Part shown: positions 24,430 to 32,110 of the stretch, one piece after another | Layout: every line of letters begins with the position of its first letter | How positions within the stretch are numbered: the stretch's first letter is position 1 | Source: Clostridia bacterium | GTDB lineage: Bacteria > Bacillota > Clostridia > Christensenellales > SZUA-584 | Reading direction: 5' to 3' | Assembly: GCA_003249555.1 (NCBI GenBank) | Contig: QKIQ01000120.1 | Coordinates: 1-43,635 of the forward strand | Length of the DNA stretch: 43,635 nucleotides | The notes under the pieces: generated by a model | The model's database searches: none | What the model saw: the letters and a program-made list of their open reading frames with translations, nothing else | What the model was told of the DNA's origin: nothing | Position numbers and translations under genes: made by a program

Positions 24430-24984
24430 ATGAAGATATATACCAGAACAGGTGATGCAGGACAGACCAGCGTAATCGGCGGTCGAAGAGATAATGATGA
24501 CGTACGCATTGAGGCGTACGGAACTTTAGACGAGTTGAATGCTTTTGTCCATCTGGCTCTATCAAAGATGCCGACAGGCTTTGAAGGTATGAAGACCGTA
24601 TATAACGAAATATCCCACCTGTTGTTTGACTGTATAAGCGATTTGGCAGATACAATCAACAAGCGGCCTACCAGAATCGCAGAGGAGCATATCGCTTGGT
24701 TAGAAGATCTTATTGACGAGTACAAGGGACAAGTCGAGCCGACGAAAGCCTTTATATTACCCGGCGGCTGTGAACTTTCCAGCACAGTACATATCTGCCG
24801 TACGATCACACGCAGAGCAGAACGTAGAATCGTGTCCCTTGCGAAAGCGGAAGAGATCAACATGTCGGTCATGAAATTCATCAACCGTCTCTCTGATTAC
24901 TTCTTCATTTCTGCGCATCTTTGTAATAAAATGATGAATGTGGAAAGTACAAATTACAAGGGAAGCAAGAATGTGTTTCGCTAA
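24430..24984 (+). CDS. PduO-type cob(I)alamin adenosyltransferase
   Basis: The enzyme transfers the adenosyl group of ATP to cob(I)alamin to make coenzyme B12. The 184-residue protein has all PduO-family signatures: N-terminal TRTGDAGQT (5-13), RIEAYGTLDELNAF, the PGGCELSS segment (the family usually has an Arg-rich ATP-contacting site downstream), ICRTITRRAERRIVSL and KFINRLSDYFF. Fragments of the ATP site are thus visible. The upstream spacer contains only a weak Shine-Dalgarno. It lies 86 nt after flavodoxin and 52 nt before the DUF2284 gene. Confidence 0.93.
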   Translation: MKIYTRTGDAGQTSVIGGRRDNDDVRIEAYGTLDELNAFVHLALSKMPTGFEGMKTVYNEISHLLFDCISDLADTINKRPTRIAEEHIAWLEDLIDEYKGQVEPTKAFILPGGCELSSTVHICRTITRRAERRIVSLAKAEEINMSVMKFINRLSDYFFISAHLCNKMMNVESTNYKGSKNVFR

Positions 24985-25036
24985 TATGGAATCAAAAATA
25001 TATGGTTTTCCCCAATAAGCAATATGGAGAACAAAA

Positions 25037-25579
25037 ATGATTGAATGGATTAAAGAGAAACCGGAAGAGAAAGATCATATTTTCTTTAGAGAGATCACGC
25101 AGGATGATATTGTATTAGAGCCTTCGTTGAGGAGCTATTGTAAGGCCAATCAATGCGGTCAATACGGTACGAACTGGATGTGCCCTCCCGGTGTTGAAAC
25201 TTATGAAGAAGTCACAAAGGAACTTCGCTCCTGTAGGGATGGTATCTTAATGCAAATGATTTATAAGATAGAGGATTCCTATGACGTTGAAGGATGGGAA
25301 AAGGCATTTGAGCTTTTTAATTGTAAATTAACAGATGTCATTGCTGAGATTGCTAATCATATTCCAAAGAAAGACCTCCTCTGTCTGGGAGGCGGTTCAT
25401 GCAGGGTCTGTGAGGAATGCACAATGAAAACAGGGGAGCCTTGCAGATATCCTGATCAAGCAATCGCTTCCGTGGAAGCCTATGGTGTGGAAGTAAGCTC
25501 TACGGTCGTGAACGTAGGCCTTAAGTATAATAATGGAGCAAATACAGTATCGAATGTAGCAATCATACTGAAGAGATAA
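25037..25579 (+). CDS. DUF2284 cysteine-rich metal-binding protein
   Basis: The 180-residue protein matches the DUF2284 family of predicted metal-binding proteins. The N-terminal motif has C35, C40 and C49 in YCKANQCGQYGTNWMCPPG. A C-terminal cluster has C116, C122, C125, C128 and C136 in CLGGGSCRVCEECTM and EPCRYP, resembling an iron-sulfur site. The function is unknown; the cluster would suit electron transfer. The weak Shine-Dalgarno is GGAGAAC. It is the last gene before the second repeat copy. Confidence 0.85.
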   Translation: MIEWIKEKPEEKDHIFFREITQDDIVLEPSLRSYCKANQCGQYGTNWMCPPGVETYEEVTKELRSCRDGILMQMIYKIEDSYDVEGWEKAFELFNCKLTDVIAEIANHIPKKDLLCLGGGSCRVCEECTMKTGEPCRYPDQAIASVEAYGVEVSSTVVNVGLKYNNGANTVSNVAIILKR

Positions 25580-25631
25580 ACTGCTAAACTACTATGGTAT
25601 GCTACATTATGTTTTTACCTCGTTTGTACGG

Positions 25632-26058
25632 CCACCTTCTCCGCCACAATTTGAAAAGTCCGATTATTCCGGGCTTTTCGTCGTTTTACGCCCGTTTTCT
25701 TGAGTTTTCATACAATAGATAAGCATATCAATTATTGATTATTCAACATCTGTTAACATACCGTTTGCATGGAAGTATGCAAGCCCCCAGCTCCCCATAG
25801 CGTTTATTACTTCATAGAATTTCTCTCCAAGAGGTGTTAACGAGTACTCAACTTTCGGAGGAATGACGGTGTAGACTTCACGGTGAACGACCTCGTCCAG
25901 TTCAAGCTCCTTTAGTTGACGGTTCAGTGTTGCTTGAGTACAAGGAATGAGGCGGTCGAATTCGTTCAACCTTTTAGTTCCCTGTTGAAGATACCAGAAA
26001 ATTAATAGCTTCCATTTACCTTTAATAACTTTTTGGGCCATACAATAAGGATACAGTT
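25632..26058 (+). repeat. Direct repeat copy B (right copy)
   Basis: This 427-bp block matches 22790-23220 (about 20 mismatches, one 4-nt gap near the tRNA end). It begins with the 3' end of a tRNA-Ser (CCACCTTCTCCGCCA) without the rest of the tRNA, then the terminator hairpin and most of an HxlR-family gene. The two copies are 2,842 bp apart. It looks like the right attachment-site scar, or the start of a second tandem island. Confidence 0.85.
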
Positions 26059-26077
26059 TTATTTTTTTGGAATTCAC
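25739..26077 (-). pseudogene. HxlR-family gene copy lacking the cysteine N-terminus
   Basis: This second copy of the HxlR-type gene keeps the winged-helix body (112 codons, GTG at 26077) but its start differs. The first codons read MNSKKIKLYPYC where copy A has 26 residues with five cysteines. The net loss is 14 codons, including C9 and C12; C3 and C23 are replaced by S and Y. No Shine-Dalgarno precedes the GTG. I call it a degenerate copy, although the HTH frame is intact and expression is not excluded. The trpB promoter lies immediately beside its start. Confidence 0.65.
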
Positions 26078-26094
26078 ATTTTATATGATATAAT
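26067..26094 (+). promoter_or_regulatory. Promoter of trpB
   Basis: TTGGAA (26067-26072) and a perfect TATAAT (26089-26094) are 16 nt apart, with an extended TG at 26086-26087. Its -35 overlaps the first codons of the divergent HxlR copy. The start codon of trpB is 32 nt downstream, after AAAAGGAGAA. Confidence 0.75.
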
Positions 26095-26125
26095 GCGAAT
26101 ATCTATCTAGTAAAAGGAGAATTGT

Positions 26126-27352
26126 ATGTTAAAACAAGATGTGGATTTTGCGATTTACAAGAAGATCACTCCCACTAAAGAAGGTTATTTTGGCAAATAC
26201 GGTGGTGCCTTTATTCCGCCGCAGCTGGTTGCGGAGTTTGAAAAAATATCATCAGCATATCAAACCATATGCAAAAGCTCAAAGTTTATCAGCGAGCTCA
26301 GAAGAATCAGAAAAGAGTTTCAAGGAAGACCCACTCCAACATATCACTGCGAAAGATTGTCAAATTCTATTGGCAGGTGCCAGATATATTTGAAAAGAGA
26401 AGATTTAAATCATACCGGAGCACATAAGCTTAACCACTGTATGGGCGAAGGGCTTCTCGCAAAATACTTAAACAAAAAGAAAATAATTGCGGAAACAGGC
26501 GCAGGACAGCATGGCGTTGCTTTGGCAACTGCCGCTGCTTTTTTTGGGCTTAAGTGTGATATTTACATGGGTGAAGTAGACATCGCTAAACAGGCACCGA
26601 ATGTTGCCAGAATGAAGCTGCTGGGTGCCAAGGTTATACCGGTTTCCCACGGACTTAAAACACTCAAGGAAGCTGTGGACGCGGCTTTTGAAGCATACAT
26701 GTGTGAATTCGATGAAGCAATGTATTGTATCGGTTCCGTTGTAGGACCACATCCTTTTCCTCTGATGGTAAGAGATTTTCAAACTGTTGTCGGCATAGAA
26801 GCAAAAGAGCAGTTTTTGGATATGACAGGCAACCTTCCAGACGCGGTCGTGGCTTGTGTGGGCGGCGGTTCCAATGCCGCGGGCATTATGTCTCCATTTT
26901 TAAACGATCCCGTTGAGCTTTACGGCGTTGAACCAATGGGAATAGGAACAGAAATCGGTGAACACGCCGCAAGTCTGACTTATGGCACAGAAGGCGTTAT
27001 GCATGGTTTCAACTCGATCATGCTGCAAAACGAAAAGGGAGAACCAGATCCGGTATATTCCGTTGCCAGCGGTCTTGATTATCCTTCCGTCGGACCGGAA
27101 CATGCATATCTTAAAGATCTGGGCAGAGTCATTTATAAGTCTGCATCAGATGATGAAGCAATAGACGCATTCTTTTTACTTTCAAAGCTGGAAGGTATCA
27201 TTCCCGCGTTGGAAAGTGCTCACGCCATTGCTTATGCTATTCAACTGGCTAAAGAAATGGACACCGGTTCAATCTTGGTGAATTGTTCTGGCAGAGGCGA
27301 CAAAGATCTGGATTTTGTACTGGAGAAATACGGCGATAGGCTTGGATTATAA
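26126..27352 (+). CDS. trpB: Tryptophan synthase beta chain, stand-alone
   Basis: TrpB joins indole and serine to make tryptophan with PLP. The 408 residues match the TrpB family length. The PLP lysine is K101 in HTGAHKLNH (commonly HTGSHKIN), the catalytic glutamate is E123 in AETGAGQHG, and the phosphate loop GGGSNAAG and the C-terminal SGRGDKDLD motif are present. No trpA or other trp gene is nearby, so it may use free indole. AT-rich codon use resembles the island genes upstream, not the flanking genes. Confidence 0.95.
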   Translation: MLKQDVDFAIYKKITPTKEGYFGKYGGAFIPPQLVAEFEKISSAYQTICKSSKFISELRRIRKEFQGRPTPTYHCERLSNSIGRCQIYLKREDLNHTGAHKLNHCMGEGLLAKYLNKKKIIAETGAGQHGVALATAAAFFGLKCDIYMGEVDIAKQAPNVARMKLLGAKVIPVSHGLKTLKEAVDAAFEAYMCEFDEAMYCIGSVVGPHPFPLMVRDFQTVVGIEAKEQFLDMTGNLPDAVVACVGGGSNAAGIMSPFLNDPVELYGVEPMGIGTEIGEHAASLTYGTEGVMHGFNSIMLQNEKGEPDPVYSVASGLDYPSVGPEHAYLKDLGRVIYKSASDDEAIDAFFLLSKLEGIIPALESAHAIAYAIQLAKEMDTGSILVNCSGRGDKDLDFVLEKYGDRLGL

Positions 27353-27374
27353 AACATCCCAGCAATTAAACACG

Positions 27375-27424
27375 GGAAAACTAAAACTGCACCTCTGAAA
27401 CTGAAAACAGCTTTAGGGGTGCAG
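27375..27424 (-). terminator. Terminator between trpB and the kinase gene
   Basis: CTGCACCTCT (27387-27396) pairs with AGGGGTGCAG (27415-27424) over 10 bp with one G-T pair. On the minus strand it is followed by TTTTAGTTTT, so it fits the kinase gene ending at 27458. On the plus strand it is followed by no T-run for about 20 nt. Confidence 0.6.
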
Positions 27425-27457
27425 ATCAACAAGCTTTGGTCTTTTTTAGTTTTATCC

Positions 27458-28285
27458 TTATTTTTTCACATATATATGCGTACTGGCTGCCTTGCCCGAT
27501 ACAATATCGGCAATGCAGTTGTCCGCACGAGCTATGTATACATGTGTGCCCGCCTTGGCTGGCCCAAGCGAATACTTAAGCTTCGCGCCCGCGCCCTGAG
27601 CGCCCGCGCGCGACGCGCCCCGGCAGCAAACGACCACATCAGCAACTTTTCTTTCAAGCTCTTCCGGCGTTTTACCCGAAATCTCGCGAATCAATGTAGA
27701 AGGGTCTTTGGGATCCTGATAGATACCGTTCACAGAAGTCAATATAATCAGCGTTTTGGCTTTTACCAGCATTGACACAACCGCAGCCGTTTCGTCGTTG
27801 TCCACACACTCCACCACTTCGCGTCCGCCGTTTCCAATTCGCTTTAATTCCATCTTGCGGTTCTCTTCGCTGGACACAGGGTCGTTATAGTTAATGATTG
27901 GTATCGCACCCTGAGAAGGCGCACGGTTTAGCAGCTTTAATATATGCTCCCTTTTTTCCTCATCGTTGAAATGACTGTGTTCCACCAGAACCTGGCGAAC
28001 CGAGTACTGCGGATTGATAAACTTGCGGTAATTCTCCATGAGTATGGCCTGACCTTGAGCGCTGTAATCAGTTTTCACGTCCTCCAAGTCGCCGTTTAGC
28101 TCACGCCCGTTTCTTTTGATGTAATCAATACGTCCAATTTCCGTCGCGCCCGAACTCACAAGCAGCATGCCGGGCCGCAAAGAATTGCTCAAACGCGAGA
28201 ATATATTATAATCAAGGTCGCCATCTTCATGACGAATCAGCGCCATCGAACCTATTTTTACAACAATATCATATGCGCTTTCCAA
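27458..28285 (-). CDS. Glutamate 5-kinase-like amino-acid kinase
   Basis: The 275-residue protein belongs to the amino-acid kinase fold. N-terminal IVVKIGSMAL is the ATP-binding start, LVSSGATEIGR resembles the substrate loop of glutamate 5-kinase, and VDNDETAAVVSMLV with LTSVNGIYQDP matches the G5K-like ATP site. No C-terminal PUA domain is present. The proposed TTG start at 28285 follows AAGGAG by 9 nt; the frame is open 45 codons further but with no site. No proA or proC is adjacent. Glutamate kinase activity is the best guess; related kinases of other acids are possible. Confidence 0.75.
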   Translation of the reverse strand: MESAYDIVVKIGSMALIRHEDGDLDYNIFSRLSNSLRPGMLLVSSGATEIGRIDYIKRNGRELNGDLEDVKTDYSAQGQAILMENYRKFINPQYSVRQVLVEHSHFNDEEKREHILKLLNRAPSQGAIPIINYNDPVSSEENRKMELKRIGNGGREVVECVDNDETAAVVSMLVKAKTLIILTSVNGIYQDPKDPSTLIREISGKTPEELERKVADVVVCCRGASRAGAQGAGAKLKYSLGPAKAGTHVYIARADNCIADIVSGKAASTHIYVKK

Positions 28286-28335
28286 AGCTTTATTGCTCCT
28301 TATATGCCAATTTTTCGGCTTAAAATAACGATAAC

Positions 28336-28363
28336 AGTATATCATCATACGTATAAAAGTAAA
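28336..28363 (-). promoter_or_regulatory. Promoter of the amino-acid kinase gene
   Basis: On the minus strand TTTACT (28358-28363) and TATACT (28336-28341) are 16 nt apart, and TG stands one base upstream of the -10 (extended -10). It lies about 50 nt upstream of the TTG start, which supports that start over earlier ones. Confidence 0.65.
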
Positions 28364-28421
28364 GCTTTGATCGTTTTTTCGTTTTGCTATCGTTTCTGAT
28401 GAAAACCAAAGTATTAACATT

Positions 28422-28456
28422 AAAAAAAGGCAAAGGCTGATTCAAAGCCCCTGCCA
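28422..28456 (-). terminator. Terminator of the MerR-YbjQ-CPBP operon
   Basis: On the minus strand GGCAGGGGCT pairs imperfectly with AGCCTTTGCC, followed by seven T. It ends transcription after the CPBP gene. Confidence 0.8.
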
Positions 28457-28467
28457 ATATTCATAAA

Positions 28468-29427
28468 CTATGCTGCCGTATCCGCCGCTGCCTCAGCTTT
28501 TGACTGCTTAGGAGGCGCAATCAAAGCGTTTTTCTTCTCCAGCCGAACCATAATCACCGTAAATATCACCATGGCGACAACAAATCCCGCGCCGCCGATA
28601 ATGCCAGTTGGTGCTGGGCCTAAAAATGTATGAGAAGCATCCGAACCCGGCGTAAAGTATATACCGACAGCCGCAAAGCCGTTCAGCGCGCCATGCCCGA
28701 CAGCGGCAGGCAAACAGCTTCGCGTCCGTAAAGACACATACGAAAAGAATACGCCGATGACGATGCAAAACGCACACATGGCAAGTATGCCGGTGTACGG
28801 ATAACCGGGGTAATCCAGCCCATAATTATGTCCCATGACTGTCAGCGGTGCATGCCACAGCCCCCAAATCACGCCGCTAATGAGTACCGTCGGCAAAATG
28901 GAAAGCTTTTCAGAAAGCTTGGGCACAAGATAGCCGCGCCAGCCCCATTCCTCACCCGTGGTCGTGAGTATATTGAGAACAGGCGCCAGCAGCACCGACG
29001 CCGCAATCTGCAGCAGCATCAATGACCTCATCGCAGCCGGATCAAAATTTACGCCCTGCGCCTCAAATGTTTGCGCCATGGCTCCCATGTTTGGATCAAA
29101 ACGATTGGGATAAATCACAAAATACAGCACCGTTCCCGCTACGGTCAGCGCCACAGGTAACAGCCATGCCAGCACATAATAGCGGATGTGTCCTTTGAAA
29201 TTCGGCAGTATCCAAGCATCTTTAAAGCCTTCTTTGGTAATAAGACGCGTTATTACCACACACAACGCAGGAATAATCATGACTGAGGAAACGAGCAACG
29301 ACGAAACAAGCGCATATTCGGGTTTGTCAATCATATGGCCAATCACGAAAATTTCAAATAAACAGGTAATAACGAAAGTCAGCCCCAGAAAAATCGCTAT
29401 TCGTTTGCCTGTTTGAGTATTATTCAT
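28468..29427 (-). CDS. CPBP-family intramembrane metalloprotease
   Basis: The 319-residue protein is a CAAX-protease/bacteriocin-processing (CPBP, Abi) family membrane protein with about eight membrane helices. The motifs appear in order: motif 1 GEEWGWRGYL (E159, E160, R164), motif 2 IWGLWHAPL (H192) and motif 3 VGHGALNG (H245, N249). Members cleave prenylated or signal-type peptides or protect against bacteriocins; the substrate is unknown. It lies 31 nt after the YbjQ gene and is the last gene of the MerR operon. The C-terminus is a short Ala/Lys-rich cytoplasmic tail. Confidence 0.93.
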   Translation of the reverse strand: MNNTQTGKRIAIFLGLTFVITCLFEIFVIGHMIDKPEYALVSSLLVSSVMIIPALCVVITRLITKEGFKDAWILPNFKGHIRYYVLAWLLPVALTVAGTVLYFVIYPNRFDPNMGAMAQTFEAQGVNFDPAAMRSLMLLQIAASVLLAPVLNILTTTGEEWGWRGYLVPKLSEKLSILPTVLISGVIWGLWHAPLTVMGHNYGLDYPGYPYTGILAMCAFCIVIGVFFSYVSLRTRSCLPAAVGHGALNGFAAVGIYFTPGSDASHTFLGPAPTGIIGGAGFVVAMVIFTVIMVRLEKKNALIAPPKQSKAEAAADTAA

Positions 29428-29458
29428 AAATAAGACCTCCTAGAGTGAGCAAAAAACA

Positions 29459-29773
29459 TTACAGCTTAACCTTTACTGCCGTGCCGTAAGCAATCACCTC
29501 GGCGGCACTTTGCATCATTGACGAGGACGCATAGCGGACATTTATCACCGCGTCTGCCCCAAGGGATTTTGCCTCATCTACCATGCGCTTCACCGCAATC
29601 TGGCGCGACTCGTTGAGCATTTCCGTATAGCTCGCAATCTCTCCGCCGACAAGCGTTTTCATGCCAGCCATAAAATCCTTGCCGAAATGCTTAGACTGCA
29701 CGACGCTGCCCTTCACGATACCCAATGCCTCAATTTCTTTTCCCGGAATGTAATCAATATTTAGCAGCAGCAT
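29459..29773 (-). CDS. YbjQ-family (UPF0145) putative metal-binding protein
   Basis: The 104-residue protein matches the YbjQ/UPF0145 family: MLLLNIDYIPGKEIEALGIV, then GSVVQSKHFGKDF and SLGADAVINVRYASSSM. The family forms pentameric rings in structures and is labelled as heavy-metal-binding, but its function is unknown. The ATG at 29773 stands 9 nt from GGAGG; an in-frame GTG at 29782 touches that site and is less likely. It overlaps the 3' end of the MerR gene by 20 nt and precedes the CPBP gene. Confidence 0.9.
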   Translation of the reverse strand: MLLLNIDYIPGKEIEALGIVKGSVVQSKHFGKDFMAGMKTLVGGEIASYTEMLNESRQIAVKRMVDEAKSLGADAVINVRYASSSMMQSAAEVIAYGTAVKVKL

Positions 29774-30389
29774 TTTCTTCACCCTCCTTAATTTCTTTCA
29801 TTCTTTCCTTCAATGCCAAAGCCACACCTAAAATCACCGCCATGGGGAATATAAGAATCAACACTGCCACCATCGTCGGCACATGTCCCGAAATAAACGC
29901 CCACATCAGCAATCCCAACACACTGACCATAAAAGCAATAATCACGCTGGCCACCACAATGGCCGAATAGCGCAGCTTTTTATCCTTATTTATATTCATG
30001 AAGCGCGTCCCTTCTTTTTCCATCTTGTCAATCTGCTCCAGGTATTTATCGGGATCCATTGTTTTTAGCTGTTCGTCGCTGTTTGACATCTGTGCGCACA
30101 GCAGCTTAATCTGCTCTAAATTCTTGCTGTCGCGCTCCAGTTTAATCAAATGCCGCAGCAGTGCGTCTTCCATTGTAAGGATTCCGTTTTGAATTTTGAG
30201 TATCTCCTCAATGGGTATGGCAAGCTTGCGCATCAGTTTAATTTTTTTAAGTAAAACCACGTCGTCTTGCTCATAGTCCCGATAACCGTTTGTGTTATTG
30301 CGACTTGGCGCAAGCAGTCCCTCCTTTTCGTAAAACCGGATGTTTCTTTTGGAAATGCCCACAACCTGCTCAACCTCATTGATCTTCAC
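29754..30389 (-). CDS. MerR-family regulator with membrane-spanning C-terminus
   Basis: This 211-residue protein begins with a MerR winged helix: MKINEVEQVVGISKRNIRFY, EKEGLLAPSRNNTNGYRDY. A dimerisation helix follows (to about residue 125). The C-terminal part has two hydrophobic segments (about 142-165 and 171-193), LRYSAIVVASVIIAFMVSVL and HVPTMVAVLILIFPMAVILG, that look like a transmembrane hairpin. A membrane-anchored MerR is uncommon and could sense a membrane or envelope signal. It is the first gene of the operon with YbjQ and CPBP and is preceded by its own promoter with a MerR-type dyad. Confidence 0.9.
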   Translation of the reverse strand: MKINEVEQVVGISKRNIRFYEKEGLLAPSRNNTNGYRDYEQDDVVLLKKIKLMRKLAIPIEEILKIQNGILTMEDALLRHLIKLERDSKNLEQIKLLCAQMSNSDEQLKTMDPDKYLEQIDKMEKEGTRFMNINKDKKLRYSAIVVASVIIAFMVSVLGLLMWAFISGHVPTMVAVLILIFPMAVILGVALALKERMKEIKEGEENAAAKY

Positions 30390-30418
30390 CGACCTTCCCC
30401 CTCGCCTCTATTTCTTCC

Positions 30419-30449
30419 ATTGTATACCTTCTACCAAGGGGAAGGTCAA
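30419..30449 (-). promoter_or_regulatory. MerR-type promoter with 19-bp spacer and dyad operator
   Basis: On the minus strand TTGACC (30444-30449) and TACAAT (30419-30424) are 19 nt apart, the long spacing typical of MerR-activated promoters. The spacer region contains an inverted repeat, ACCTTC...GAAGGT, centred between the hexamers. This is strong evidence for autoregulation by the downstream MerR-family protein. Confidence 0.85.
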
Positions 30450-30510
30450 TACATCGTTCAAAAAAAATGCAAAGAGATGCGAAGAGAAGCAGCGGCCGCC
30501 GATTTCTAGG

Positions 30511-30539
30511 TTGATTTTTTCATGTGAGTTTGATATCCT
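30511..30539 (+). promoter_or_regulatory. Candidate promoter of rpiB
   Basis: TTGATT (30511-30516) and TATCCT (30534-30539) are separated by 17 nt, with TG one base upstream of the -10. It lies about 80 nt before the rpiB start. Confidence 0.5.
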
Positions 30540-30619
30540 TTAGCGAGAGAAAGATGATGTCAACATTCTTCATTTCTCGCACTTTACTTCTTAGGCACAT
30601 ACAAAGAAAGGATATCTCA

Positions 30620-31051
30620 ATGACAATTGCAATCGGATCGGATCACGGAGGATTCGAGCTTAAAAAGGCAATTATTGAACATCTTAATAAACTGCAGATT
30701 AAAACTTTGGATATTGGGGCCTACGATACACAGTCTTCCGACTATCCAGATTATGCGCCCCCGGTTTGCGACGCTGTTTTATCGGGCGAGGCGAACCTTG
30801 GCATACTGATCTGCGGCACCGGCATCGGTATTTCCATCTCGGCAAATAAAATACACGGTATTCGGTGCGCGCTTTTGGGAGACGTCTTTTCCGCCAAAAT
30901 GTCACGTGAGCATAACAACGCGAATGTGATGGCGCTGGGCGCTCGAGTGACGGGTGTTGGTCTTGCTTTAGAAATTGTGGATGCTTTTATAAAAACTGAA
31001 TTCTCTGACGAGATTCGCCATGTCAAAAGAGTAGAAAAAATAATGAGTTTG

Positions 31052-31063
<12 letters not shown>
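30620..31063 (+). CDS. rpiB: Ribose-5-phosphate isomerase B
   Basis: RpiB interconverts ribose-5-phosphate and ribulose-5-phosphate in the pentose phosphate pathway. The 147 residues include the MTIAIGSDHGGFELKKAI N-terminus (D8, H9), the catalytic cysteine C65 in GILICGTGIGISISANK, H98 in SREHNNANVMALGAR and the C-terminal R-H-x-x-R stretch. ATG 30620 follows AGAAAGGATATC; the frame is open further upstream but without family similarity. Its last codons overlap a terminator hairpin. The ribose-phosphate product feeds PRPP, used by the next gene, upp. Confidence 0.95.
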
Positions 31064-31783
<720 letters not shown>

Positions 31784-31797
31784 CAGGAGCGTATAAA

Positions 31798-32109
31798 ATG
31801 GCGATTGATGTGTTAAACGATATCAAGGCCGCTGAGGAAAAGGCGCAGGAAATTCGGCATGTGGCCGCTATTGCCGCAAAAGATGCGGTGAAGCTTGCCG
31901 CTCAGGAAAACGCCGCGTATGAGGACGAAGAACTCACGCAAGCTCGGCGTATTAGCCTCAAAAAGGTGGACGAGGGGCGCATCGCTGCCAAGTCTGATCT
32001 GGAAAAAGAGCAGGCGCAGCGGCTTAAGGAATGTGAAGCGCTTAAAGAAAGCGCAAGAAAAAAGCTGACTGCAGCCGCTGATGTGTGTTTAGAGAGGATA
32101 CTCAAATAG
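31798..32109 (+). CDS. V-type ATPase small coiled-coil subunit (G/H type)
   Basis: The 103-residue protein is almost entirely a charged, Ala/Glu/Lys-rich helix, without hydrophobic segments (DVLNDIKAAEEKAQEIRHVA...). Length, helix pattern and first place in the operon fit the peripheral-stalk partner of subunit E (subunit G, also called H or NtpF in other systems). Sequence conservation in this family is weak, so the identification rests on context. It lies 14 nt after upp and 1 nt before the subunit I gene. Confidence 0.8.
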   Translation: MAIDVLNDIKAAEEKAQEIRHVAAIAAKDAVKLAAQENAAYEDEELTQARRISLKKVDEGRIAAKSDLEKEQAQRLKECEALKESARKKLTAAADVCLERILK

Positions 32110-32110
32110 C

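Noticed and set aside
25632..25646. A second tRNA-Ser gene
   Set aside because: Only the last 15 nt of the tRNA are present (part of the T arm and acceptor end). Upstream sequence does not pair or supply the remaining arms, so it is a repeat end, not a tRNA.
28286..28420. Extended start for the amino-acid kinase gene
   Set aside because: The extra 45 codons have no Shine-Dalgarno and cross the predicted promoter. The TTG at 28285 with AAGGAG fits the family N-terminus.
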